Positions 52,255-59,919 of a DNA stretch of 63,139 nt are shown piece by piece (position 1 is the stretch's first letter; each line of letters begins with the position of its first letter). The stretch lies in the NCBI RefSeq assembly GCF_014230305.1, contig NZ_JACLAU010000019.1:1-63139 (forward strand), given 5' to 3'. Under the pieces are notes generated by a model that worked only from the letters and a program-made list of their open reading frames with translations, did not search any database and had not been told where the DNA came from. Position numbers and translations under genes: made by a program. The stretch comes from Novosphingobium aerophilum. GTDB lineage: Bacteria > Pseudomonadota > Alphaproteobacteria > Sphingomonadales > Sphingomonadaceae.

Positions 52255-53103
52255 GTGCTATGTAGCCAACATGCAACGGGGCGGGACTGCTTTCCCCTTG
52301 GGGACGATCGATTGGCGAAGGCGCAATCTCTTGTCGAAAGGATTTTCCTCGAACTGAGGTTCGGGGTGCTTGCTGCCCACTACCTGCCTGGCCAGATTAT
52401 CAGCAAGGACCAGGTCTGCGAGGTATACGACTGCCGCCCCGTCATGGCCGCCGACGCGCTCGGCGCGCTTGTCGCGGAAGGCTACCTGTCCCGGCACGGA
52501 CGCGGCGAATTCACGGTACGGACCTGGACCAGGGCCGAAATCACAGACCTGTATGACATGCGCGCCTCGCTCGAGGCGATCGCAGCGGCCCGCGCCGCCG
52601 AACGCGCGAGCGAGGCGCAGATTTCCTGGCTCCAAACCCTGGTGGGCAATGCGGGGGATGTATCTGCGACCGATCCCGACGATCTCGAGCGCGTCACGCT
52701 TTCTAATCTCGAGTTTCATCTTGAGGTCAGGAAAATGGCGAGGATACCGCAGCTTGCGGAGATGATCTGCCTCGTCCTGCCCAATGCGCTCCACCGGCTG
52801 ATCGTCTGGTCACAGCGCGGCGAGGATGGCGAGCACTCGGCGCGCACTCACCGCAAGATTGCTGCCGCAATTGCCGAACGCTCCGCATCGATGGCCCGGC
52901 TGCTGATGCGCGAGGACGTCTATTCCTCGCGCGAGGCGGTTCTCGCCGCGATCGACAGTCTCGCGGCGCGCGACGCGCCTCCGGTCGCCAATATCCATCG
53001 AATGGACCAGACGATCGCGATCAATGGCCGCACTTTTGGGCAGGGAACGCGCGAGCCCGCAGCCGATGGCCGGACGATCGCGTTTGGTGCGCCACTGTCC
53101 TAG
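52255..53103 (+). CDS. GntR-family regulator, FCD subfamily
   Basis: The protein has an N-terminal GntR winged helix (GQIISKDQVCEVYDCRPVMAADALGALVAEGYLSRHGRGEFTVR) and an FCD domain (DMRASLEAIAAARAAERAS, NLEFHLEVRKMARIPQLAEM, with H-containing later helices). The start is uncertain: no in-frame ATG lies before residue 70 or so. GTG 52255 with AAAGGG in front is used here; TTG 52234 and TTG 52315 are alternatives. Its TAG stop is formed at the IS5-family insertion point, but the flank restores the same stop, so the protein is unchanged. Confidence 0.75.
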   Translation: MLCSQHATGRDCFPLGDDRLAKAQSLVERIFLELRFGVLAAHYLPGQIISKDQVCEVYDCRPVMAADALGALVAEGYLSRHGRGEFTVRTWTRAEITDLYDMRASLEAIAAARAAERASEAQISWLQTLVGNAGDVSATDPDDLERVTLSNLEFHLEVRKMARIPQLAEMICLVLPNALHRLIVWSQRGEDGEHSARTHRKIAAAIAERSASMARLLMREDVYSSREAVLAAIDSLAARDAPPVANIHRMDQTIAINGRTFGQGTREPAADGRTIAFGAPLS

Positions 53104-53881
53104 GCGGCGTGGACAAATTTGAGCCAGTATCGGGCGGTGGCGAGATGGACCATACCGAGGAAGCTGCTGGCCAGTTGATCATAGCGGGTGGCGATGGCTC
53201 GGTTGATTTTGAGATGGCCGAACATACGCTCGATGCGATTGCGCTGCTTGTAGAGCGCCCGATCATACTCGATCTTCACCCGGCGGTTTGACCGGCCAGG
53301 GATGACGGCCTTGATCTTTCGTTCGGCCAAATCCGCGCGGATGGCGTCGGCGTCATAGCCTTTGTCCGCAAGGAAGGCGTCGGGTGCCTGTTCAGGCAGG
53401 TCGATCAAATCATCATAGGCCTTGCAATCTGCTGCCTCGCCGCCCGTCAGGTGGAAGGCGACTGGTCGTCCAAGGGCATCAGCCAGACAGTGAAGTTTAC
53501 TGGTGAACCCGCCCCGCGAGCGGCCAAGAGCGCGTCGATGAGTCCCCCCTTTCCGCCCGCTGCCGAGACGTGGGCGCGAACGGTAGTGCTGTCGATGCTG
53601 TAGTGGCCACTGTCCGCCATTATCTCGGCCAGCGTCACAGCGACTGTTTCCCAGACCCCGGCTTCACTCCATCGCCGGAACCGCCGATAGATGGTGTTCC
53701 AACTGCCATATTTTGGCGGGACATCGCGCCACGGCGCTCCACAGCGGAGCCGCCAGAGAATGCCGTTGATGATCGAGCGGTTCTGTTCAGGGCGCCTGCC
53801 TCGACCACGGTTCTCAGGCTCGATCGGCAGCAAGCCCTTCAAAATGCACCATTCCGCTTCGGTGAGATCGCCCCTGCTCAA
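53100..53881 (-). CDS. IS5-family transposase, two frames joined by a -1 frameshift
   Basis: The upstream frame (TTG at 53881, with GGAGG in front) gives LTEAEWCILKGLLPIEP...ADSGHYSIDSTTVRAH. The downstream frame gives DAFLADKGYDADAIRADL and NRIERMFGHLKINRAIATRYD with the last catalytic Glu. They join at AAAGGGGGG (53552-53544): slipping back one base reads ...KGGTHRRALGRSRGGFTSKLH, the family sequence. This is the known programmed -1 frameshift of the group, not decay. The stop codon TAG at 53102-53100 is contributed by the CTAG target. Confidence 0.87.
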
Positions 53882-54280
53882 GCCTGCCTCCCAAAAAGCA
53901 GCCTTGAATCAACCCTTGGCCATCTCGTCAATCATTTCGACTTCCCTTTCTGACCAGCTTCCCGATAAGTTCGTGGAATAGGGAGCATCGGTATATGTAC
54001 CGCATCACACTGGAATGCCATGATGTGCCCGCCGATGCCGGTGACGAGGCCGCACGCGACATCACCGAAGCGTTTCGGCTTCACTATCCGCACGAACACA
54101 ATGTCAGTTGCACCTTTGTGGGCGGTAAACTGAGGTTGGTCGCCGAGAACGACTACGATCCCGAGGGGCTCAATTTGATGGACGAGTTCTCGGACAACAT
54201 CTGCGCCTACGTCGAGCCCTTCGACGGCGACCTCAAGTTGGTGAGCGTAGAAACGCTCCCCTGAATTTGTCCACGCCGCC
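53103..54280. mobile_element. IS5-family (IS427-type) insertion sequence with passenger gene
   Basis: The 17-bp terminal inverted repeats GGCGGCGTGGACAAATT are present at 53103-53119 and, inverted, at 54264-54280. The element is flanked by TA within CTAG at both ends, the usual target of this group. It contains a two-frame transposase on the minus strand and an 89-codon passenger gene on the plus strand. At 1178 bp it is about 300 bp longer than usual IS427 members because of the passenger. It looks intact. Confidence 0.9.
53995..54264 (+). CDS. Passenger gene of the IS5-family element, unknown function
   Basis: The 89-residue acidic protein starts MYRITLECHDVPADAGDEAARDI and has alternating strand/helix character (NVSCTFVGGKLRLVAENDYDP, CAYVEPFDGDLKLVSVE), possibly a small ferredoxin-like fold. 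AGGGAG precedes the ATG. It lies inside the terminal repeats, opposite to the transposase, and its stop falls at the inner edge of the right repeat. Passenger genes are rare in IS5-type elements. No family was recognised. Confidence 0.6.
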   Translation: MYRITLECHDVPADAGDEAARDITEAFRLHYPHEHNVSCTFVGGKLRLVAENDYDPEGLNLMDEFSDNICAYVEPFDGDLKLVSVETLP

Positions 54281-54289
54281 TAGCCACGC

Positions 54290-54499
54290 CTAACTTGCCG
54301 GTGAATCATCCGCCTTGAACATGAAGCCAGAGGTTCCGGACAGTCCCGTTCTGTCGCACACGAGCTGGTCCAAGACGCTCGCCATGATTGTTGCCGCCTG
54401 TTCCAGACCGGCCGCTTCAAGCGTATCGAGCAAGTCCCTGGCATCGCTGATGATGATTTCCAGCGCATTCCGGCTGATCGGAAGCCGCTCAATCGCCAT
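54290..54499 (-). CDS. Small hypothetical protein, 69 residues
   Basis: This soluble helical protein reads IERLPISRNALEIIISDARDLLDTLEAAGLEQAATIMASVLDQL and has a flexible tail. The pattern suggests a single helical hairpin. The ATG at 54499 is preferred over the longer frame because the upstream part is low in coding character. No family was recognised. About 200 bp upstream of it (54500-54700) holds no gene. Confidence 0.5.
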   Translation of the reverse strand: MAIERLPISRNALEIIISDARDLLDTLEAAGLEQAATIMASVLDQLVCDRTGLSGTSGFMFKADDSPAS

Positions 54500-54700
54500 G
54501 GTCGTGCCCCGAAATCCCCTGTTCACACAAGTCTTTGTTGAGACGGGACTTTCTGTCAACGCTTCAACACGTAAATTGCCAGAATAATGTGTCGGGAATG
54601 GTGGGACCTGCGTAGTTGCCCATAGTTCAATGAGACAGGCAGTTCGAAATACAGGCCGTTGGCCCAATCGAACATCGTCCATTTCGTCGCAGCATGGAAG

Positions 54701-54916
54701 TTATGTTTCACCTACCAGATAGTCGACATCGATCCGGTCGATCTCGACGATGCGCCCCCGCACATTGACCCGCCCCGCGAGGCCATCGGGCACTTGCCCG
54801 TCAGCAAATCCGAGCCGCCAGCGCACACCGTCATCGTCACGCAGAATCGGGCCGCGAGGACCATGCTCGATGGTGCCGACGATCGTATTGGTTGAAAGGC
54901 GGCGATTTTGGTTCAT
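54701..54916 (-). CDS. Small beta-rich hypothetical protein (DUF5818-like)
   Basis: The 71-residue protein reads TIVGTIEHGPRGPILRDDDGVRWRLGF and VNVRGRIVEIDRIDVDYL, a compact beta-barrel-like pattern resembling small DUF5818-type proteins common in sphingomonads. The ATG at 54916 is taken; 54934 is possible. The resemblance is by memory of the pattern only. The 157 bp beyond it to 55073 hold no evident gene. Confidence 0.5.
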   Translation of the reverse strand: MNQNRRLSTNTIVGTIEHGPRGPILRDDDGVRWRLGFADGQVPDGLAGRVNVRGRIVEIDRIDVDYLVGET

Positions 54917-55073
54917 TACTTGTAGCTTGGGCATTCATTTTGGTGAAATTGTTGATCCGCACCCCGATCGGAAACCGCGCATTCCTAACGTGGAATCATG
55001 AAACCCCCAATAGCAAGGAAAGCATCCACGTCCCGCCATTTTTCAGATTGTATGATGTCCTCGGATTTCGATG

Positions 55074-55979
55074 TCACCGCTGCAACCGGCGGAGTCTATG
55101 CTCCCGCTGGTGGTAACTCCACAGGTAGACGGGGCAGAACAGCAGGATGAGGCCAGAGAACCAGCGAACTATCGCTGGCGTCCCGTTCTGGAAACGGGGC
55201 GGCGTTGCCACGACCAGGCCGTGCAGGAAGGTCTGAACCGGATCGCTCAGGCCGGCGGCGGCCACCAAAGCAGCGAAAAGCATGTAGAAGAAACCGTCGC
55301 CTCGTCGGATGCGTTCGGGATCGACCGGAAAGTCGCGCAGCATGACCGGCAGCGTCATTGCAAGGCTGAACCCGAGGAAACCCCCTCCGCAGCACAGCAG
55401 CAATGCCCCCGCTACGCCAAGCTGCGCCGCCACTTGATAGACAATGGTCGTGTTGAGGCCAAGCGCCGCGACGTAGGCGCTACAAAGCACTGACAGAACG
55501 ATACCTGAGACCAGCGGTGGCTCTTGCGGTGAAGGGTCGTGCCAGCGCTCGATGCGAACCTGTCTGTTTGGTGTCGCCTTCCGTACCGGCTGTTCTATCG
55601 CGATTGCAGGTGCCACAACACGCGAAGGAGGCACCGGGATCGGCTTGCTCGTGATCCCAGCCCGAACTGCCCGTTCAGGAAAAGCCCGGCAGGCGTACCA
55701 CCGCAGGCGCCGCAGCGCCTTCATCTCGATGCGCCGCACCGCTTCCTTGCCAATATTGAGATCCTCTCCAATCTCGCAAAGGGTGTGCTCGCCAAGACCG
55801 CCAAGACCAAAACGCATGCGGATGACGCGTTCCTCGCGAGCGGAAAGCCGGGGCAGGACGGACTGTAGAAACTGGTGATCGATCAAACGGTCGATTTCTT
55901 GCGCTCTTGGGGGCCCGGGCATGTCATCGCTGAGGCTGGCAAGCTCATCCTGGTCGTAGATGTCCATGGGTCGGGGCAT
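55074..55979 (-). CDS. Sigma-70 region-4 domain fused to a membrane domain
   Basis: The 301-residue protein carries a sigma-70 region-4 helix-turn-helix at about 36-96 (LPRLSAREERVIRMRFGLGG, then HTLCEIGEDLNIGKEAVRRIEMKALRRLR), very like RpoD/RpoH. It has no region 2, 3 or 1.1. A basic linker leads to four or so membrane helices (about 155-177, 184-211, 231-250, 270-288). AGGAG precedes the ATG at 55979. A membrane-tethered -35-box reader could act as a sensor-regulator or anti-sigma-like competitor. The function is unknown. Confidence 0.72.
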   Translation of the reverse strand: MPRPMDIYDQDELASLSDDMPGPPRAQEIDRLIDHQFLQSVLPRLSAREERVIRMRFGLGGLGEHTLCEIGEDLNIGKEAVRRIEMKALRRLRWYACRAFPERAVRAGITSKPIPVPPSRVVAPAIAIEQPVRKATPNRQVRIERWHDPSPQEPPLVSGIVLSVLCSAYVAALGLNTTIVYQVAAQLGVAGALLLCCGGGFLGFSLAMTLPVMLRDFPVDPERIRRGDGFFYMLFAALVAAAGLSDPVQTFLHGLVVATPPRFQNGTPAIVRWFSGLILLFCPVYLWSYHQREHRLRRLQR

Positions 55980-56052
55980 GGTGGGTGCTCCTGCCAAAAG
56001 GCAAAGTTCGGCGCGGCCCGGTGGGAGGTGGCCCGGACCGCGCCGTTTCCGA

Positions 56053-56409
56053 TCAGGCGTAGTGCGGCCGTTCGACGCATTCGATGCAGTCGACCTTGCG
56101 CTCTTCGCTGACGGAATGGTGATGACCCGGAGCCGCCTTGTCCGGACAGTCCGAACAGAGACCATTGGCATCCTGCTGGGCGCGAGTGGCCGCGTCCTTC
56201 AACTTCTGTTTGCGCGCCTCGAGTGCTTCGCGCAGCCGGGCGAGGGTCGCCCTGGTCTGTTCAGGGCTGGTCTGTTCGGAGGGGCCCCGGCGATCGAGCA
56301 GGCTCTGGATCAACGTTGACGCCGCCGCCCTGGGAGCGGGCTCGGCGGCGAGGGCCGGGGTGGCGGCCGCCGCAAGCATCGGGGCGAGCAGATAGGCATA
56401 ACGTTTCAT
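56053..56409 (-). CDS. Exported small protein with CxxC-HHH-CxxC tail
   Basis: The 118-residue protein has a clear signal peptide (YLLAPMLAAAATPALAA), a helical middle (RATLARLREALEARKQKLKDAATRAQQD) and a C-terminal tail CSDCPDKAAPGHHHS...CIEC. The tail looks able to bind metal or form disulfides. It is in the same orientation as the relaxase operon. No family was recognised. Confidence 0.6.
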   Translation of the reverse strand: MKRYAYLLAPMLAAAATPALAAEPAPRAAASTLIQSLLDRRGPSEQTSPEQTRATLARLREALEARKQKLKDAATRAQQDANGLCSDCPDKAAPGHHHSVSEERKVDCIECVERPHYA

Positions 56410-56424
56410 GGCTAGTCTCCTTGT

Positions 56425-56628
56425 TCAGAAAAAGCCGGTCCCGCGGCCATATGAGAGGTCGCCGCGTGACGAATCCCCGAGCGCCGACCGGCGCACGCTC
56501 AGGGTGACGCCCCGCCTTCCGCGGGCGCGGAAGTGGAGATCCTGGGGATCGATGTTGTTGCGTTCCGCCCATTCCTGGGCATCGCGCTCGCTCGGAAAGT
56601 CGCCGACTTCCTCGTGTTCATAGGCCAT
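56425..56628 (-). CDS. Small hypothetical protein, 67 residues
   Basis: This soluble protein reads YEHEEVGDFPSERDAQEWAERNNIDPQDLHFRARG, with a basic Gly/Arg tail. It overlaps the preceding membrane gene by 11 bp and lies 15 bp before the exported CxxC protein gene, so it belongs to the relaxase operon. No family was recognised. Confidence 0.52.
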   Translation of the reverse strand: MAYEHEEVGDFPSERDAQEWAERNNIDPQDLHFRARGRRGVTLSVRRSALGDSSRGDLSYGRGTGFF

Positions 56629-56878
56629 GGTCGCTCTCCATCGGTTCGCAGTCGGGCGGTTCGGGATCGGCATCGGGCTTTGGATCCGGCGCAGCCGGCG
56701 CGAAGAACGCGACCGCCGCTGCGGCAAGGGCGACGGCGACCATTGCCAGAATGACCAGGCCGCGCGCCGCAGGCTCGGGCAGGACAAAGGCGAGGACGGC
56801 GAGCCAGACGAGCGTGGAATGCGCGCGGTCGAACACCCGGGCTGCCGCGGCCGGGGCGAGGGCGGGGAAGCGCCTCAC
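56618..56878 (-). CDS. Small membrane protein downstream of the relaxase
   Basis: The 86-residue protein has two hydrophobic stretches (TLVWLAVLAFVLPEPAARGLVILAMVAVALAAAAVAFF) and an acidic proline tail (PDPKPDADPEPPDCEP). Its ATG overlaps the relaxase stop (ATGA), showing coupling. No family was recognised; small membrane proteins after traI are common in such operons. Confidence 0.58.
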   Translation of the reverse strand: MRRFPALAPAAAARVFDRAHSTLVWLAVLAFVLPEPAARGLVILAMVAVALAAAAVAFFAPAAPDPKPDADPEPPDCEPMESDHGL

Positions 56879-59800
56879 AGGTCGAGCCCCAGCGACTTTT
56901 CCGGACGCAGTTGGCGCACCGGGGGTTCTGGGACTTTCCCAAGCACCGCATCGAGTTTGGCCTTGAGCTCGGGGCTCATCCTGAGTTCGGGCAACTGCCG
57001 CGCGTCGATCGGATTGTGATGGCGTGGTTCGACCTCAAGCTTGCCGGTCACCTCGAGCGCAGAAGTCTTGTTCCCGGGCGTGCGGTCGAGCTGCTGCTTC
57101 AGCCCCTCGAGATTGTTGGTGACGACCATCATATCGTCGGTCGCGCGGGTGTTGAGCACGTTCTGCGTGCGCTGCGTCGCGAGATTGCGCTGCGATGAGG
57201 AGATGACCTCGATCGCCTCCGGCTTGGTCATACCCTGCGCCATGTGGGCATTGAGCGCGTAGCCGAGGTCGAGCCGGCGCAGCATCGGGTCACCGGTCGC
57301 AAGCACCAGTTGCCGCTTGTCGGCAAGCTCGACCCGCACGCCTTCGGGGCGGGCCTCGAGCACCGTCGCATAGGTCGATTTGGCAATGTCGCGGGTTCCA
57401 TCCTTGTCGCGCCAGAACACGGTCTCGCCGTCATGGATCTTGAGCTCTCTCTGCTCGTAGAGCCCGATCCGGTCGAAGCGGTGATCGGGGTCGATGCGGG
57501 TCGGGTCGATGACCTTGCGCCGTCCTCCCGCCTCGAGCACCACCTTGCCGTCCTTGCGGATCTCTCGGACCGCGTACTCCCCGCGCTTCAACCCCAGTTC
57601 GCGCACGTCCATCCGCGCGTCGAACACCTGGCCGACCCGGTAGGTCGAGGCAAAGCGCAGCTCCTCGCGCGTGGTATTGGCGCTCTGCAGAGTGGTTAGC
57701 GTGCGGCCCGGACCGGTGAGGGTGCCTTCCTTGAGCAGCCCCGCCTGGACCCTCGCGTTGATCTCGGCGCGGTCATCGCGCCCGGCGGTGAAGATCGCGG
57801 TCGCCTCGCGCTTGCCGGGGCTGAGCGACAGCCACAGCTCGGCCGCGCGGGCGACGTGATCAGGTCCTGCCTCGATGACCCGGCCGTGCGCGGCAAGAAG
57901 ATCGAGCGCGAGGCTGGCATGGCCCTCGTTCGAGAGACCGGCGACGGCCAGAAGCAGGGGCGAGTTCTTCTGGCGGATGTTCTCGTCCATCCGCACGGTT
58001 GCTTGCCCTGCGGCCTGGCTCACGGCGAACATCTTGCCCTGTTCGATCGCCGACAATTGCTGGCGGTCGCCCATGAACGGCGCCTTGGCAAGATCGAGCT
58101 GCTCGGCGAGCGCGGTCAGCCGCAGCATGTCGCGCGAGGAGACCATCGAGCTTTCGTCGGTGATGATGACGGTGTTGGCGAGTGCCGCCTTGGCGGCATC
58201 GAAGCGCTCGCCCGATCCTGCGGCCGCAGCCCCGCCATAGGTGCTGAGAAACTTCGCGATCGTGTAGGCCTCGATCCCTGCCTCGCGCATCTGTTCGGCC
58301 GACATGCCTTGGCCGCCCCCGCCGCGCAGGTCGGCGACCATCTTGTTCTGGAAGGCAAGCCCGACGAGCTTGATGCCTTCTTGCCCGAGCACCCTGTCGA
58401 GCGCGCCGAGCAGCGTCGACTTGCCCGCACCCGCCACACCCTGGACATTGAGGAAGCGATCGCTGCCAGAGAGGATCGCGACGCCGGCTGCGAGCTGTCC
58501 CTCGTTGAGCTGCCAGGTATCGACCCCGGCGCGGGTCTGACCGAGTTCGCGCGCCGCCTCCTGCAGCCGCGCCATCGCAACTTCAGGCGGCATGAACGCC
58601 CGGCCCTTTCCGGCCCCGGCATCGATGCGGTCCAGAATCTGCTGCTCCATCGCGAGCGCCGCCGGCGTCGTCACCAGATCGAAGTGGCCATCGAGCCGGT
58701 CCGACTTGCCGGGGATCAGATGGCCGTCGCGAATGAGTTCGCCGATCCGCTCCACCACAGCGCCGCCTTCGAGACCCTTGATCTGGAAACCCAGCGCCGC
58801 GCTCAGGATCGCCTGCGGCGAAAACGCCGCCTCGCGCTCGGACAGATGGCGGATGGCCGACGCGGTGGCATGCTGCGCCTTGATCGTGCCGGCGGGCAAG
58901 AACAGGGCGGCCGTGCCGCTCACCGCGAGCGGGCTTGGCGTGCGGAGCGCCGCGCCGATCCGGGTCGACACTTCACCAAGCGCAGCGGTCGCGGTTTCGC
59001 GGAAGGTAGGACGTGCCTGCAAGGCGGCACGCTCACGTGCCTCAGCAACAAATGATTTCCCGTCAAAGCCGAGTTCCTGCGCCCGCTGCTGCCAACTTCC
59101 GGTCAGCGCACCGCGGTCATCGACAGCGAGCTTGGGGTCGCGGGTGTAGAGCGTGATCTGCTTTTTGGTTTCGAGCCGCGTCGCACCCGTTTCCGCGATC
59201 TTGGCCTCGATCTCGGTGGTGCGGGTCGAGAACGCCTTGATCACCTCGCTTGGCACGCCCTTGATCTCGAACGAGCCATGTTTGCCAGCGGCCTCGGTTT
59301 CGTAGCCGAGCTTCTGCAACTGGGCGCGGAAGGCGGCATGGTAGAACTGGCCGATCGTCGTGTTGTTCTTCCAGATCTCGCCGTTCCACAGCGCCTTCCA
59401 TGTCCCCTTCGGATCGCGCGTCAGGTTGGCGACGACGGCGTGGATATGGCCCTGCGGATCGAGCGCACGGCTCGTGTCATGGGCGAAGAGCGCATAGACG
59501 AGATTGCCGGTCTTTTGCGGCTCGCCGCTGCGCGAGCGATCGTAATTGCGGCTCTCGGCAAACTGCTTCTCGACGAGCTGCGTCATCGTCGATTTGACGG
59601 CTGCAAGATGCGCATCGAGGATCCGCTTGTCCCCGCTCACAAGCGCCAGGATCGAGGCGGACTTCGGCATCGAGAAGGTGAGGTCGAGACCCAGGCGCCG
59701 CCCTTCGACCTGACCCACCATCTCGCCGTCGGGAAGCTGCCCATTGAGGATCGCCTCGAACGCGCCCTTCTCGACCTCGCCTTCGAGCCCGAGTGCGCGC

Positions 59801-59916
59801 GCACCTTCGCCGCCCCAGACCCCGGCTTCCGCGTGTTCCTGCTCGGTGTAGTAGTTGTCGTTGGCGAAATAGGCGGCGGCCCCGCTCGAGGACCTGACGG
59901 ATGCGATGGAGTGCAT
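56875..59916 (-). CDS. traI: MobF-type conjugative relaxase/helicase
   Basis: The 1013-residue protein has the TrwC/TraI relaxase domain: tyrosines 16, 22 and 23 near the start (AAYFANDNYYTEQ) and the three-histidine metal site His146, His157, His159 (FAHDTSRALDPQGHIHA). A RecD-like helicase follows with Walker A GVAGAGKS (493-500), the ITDESSM box, and AHMAQGMT near the end. It nicks oriT, stays bound to the 5' end and unwinds the plasmid strand. It is transcribed after traD, two bases downstream of the traD stop. It is shorter than F TraI (1756 aa) and close to TrwC (966 aa). Confidence 0.93.
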   Translation of the reverse strand: MHSIASVRSSSGAAAYFANDNYYTEQEHAEAGVWGGEGARALGLEGEVEKGAFEAILNGQLPDGEMVGQVEGRRLGLDLTFSMPKSASILALVSGDKRILDAHLAAVKSTMTQLVEKQFAESRNYDRSRSGEPQKTGNLVYALFAHDTSRALDPQGHIHAVVANLTRDPKGTWKALWNGEIWKNNTTIGQFYHAAFRAQLQKLGYETEAAGKHGSFEIKGVPSEVIKAFSTRTTEIEAKIAETGATRLETKKQITLYTRDPKLAVDDRGALTGSWQQRAQELGFDGKSFVAEARERAALQARPTFRETATAALGEVSTRIGAALRTPSPLAVSGTAALFLPAGTIKAQHATASAIRHLSEREAAFSPQAILSAALGFQIKGLEGGAVVERIGELIRDGHLIPGKSDRLDGHFDLVTTPAALAMEQQILDRIDAGAGKGRAFMPPEVAMARLQEAARELGQTRAGVDTWQLNEGQLAAGVAILSGSDRFLNVQGVAGAGKSTLLGALDRVLGQEGIKLVGLAFQNKMVADLRGGGGQGMSAEQMREAGIEAYTIAKFLSTYGGAAAAGSGERFDAAKAALANTVIITDESSMVSSRDMLRLTALAEQLDLAKAPFMGDRQQLSAIEQGKMFAVSQAAGQATVRMDENIRQKNSPLLLAVAGLSNEGHASLALDLLAAHGRVIEAGPDHVARAAELWLSLSPGKREATAIFTAGRDDRAEINARVQAGLLKEGTLTGPGRTLTTLQSANTTREELRFASTYRVGQVFDARMDVRELGLKRGEYAVREIRKDGKVVLEAGGRRKVIDPTRIDPDHRFDRIGLYEQRELKIHDGETVFWRDKDGTRDIAKSTYATVLEARPEGVRVELADKRQLVLATGDPMLRRLDLGYALNAHMAQGMTKPEAIEVISSSQRNLATQRTQNVLNTRATDDMMVVTNNLEGLKQQLDRTPGNKTSALEVTGKLEVEPRHHNPIDARQLPELRMSPELKAKLDAVLGKVPEPPVRQLRPEKSLGLDL

Positions 59917-59919
59917 GGC

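Noticed and set aside
53100..53881. Frameshifted pseudogene
   Set aside because: The two frames join at a G-run by a -1 slip that restores the exact family sequence, as in known programmed-frameshift IS5 members.
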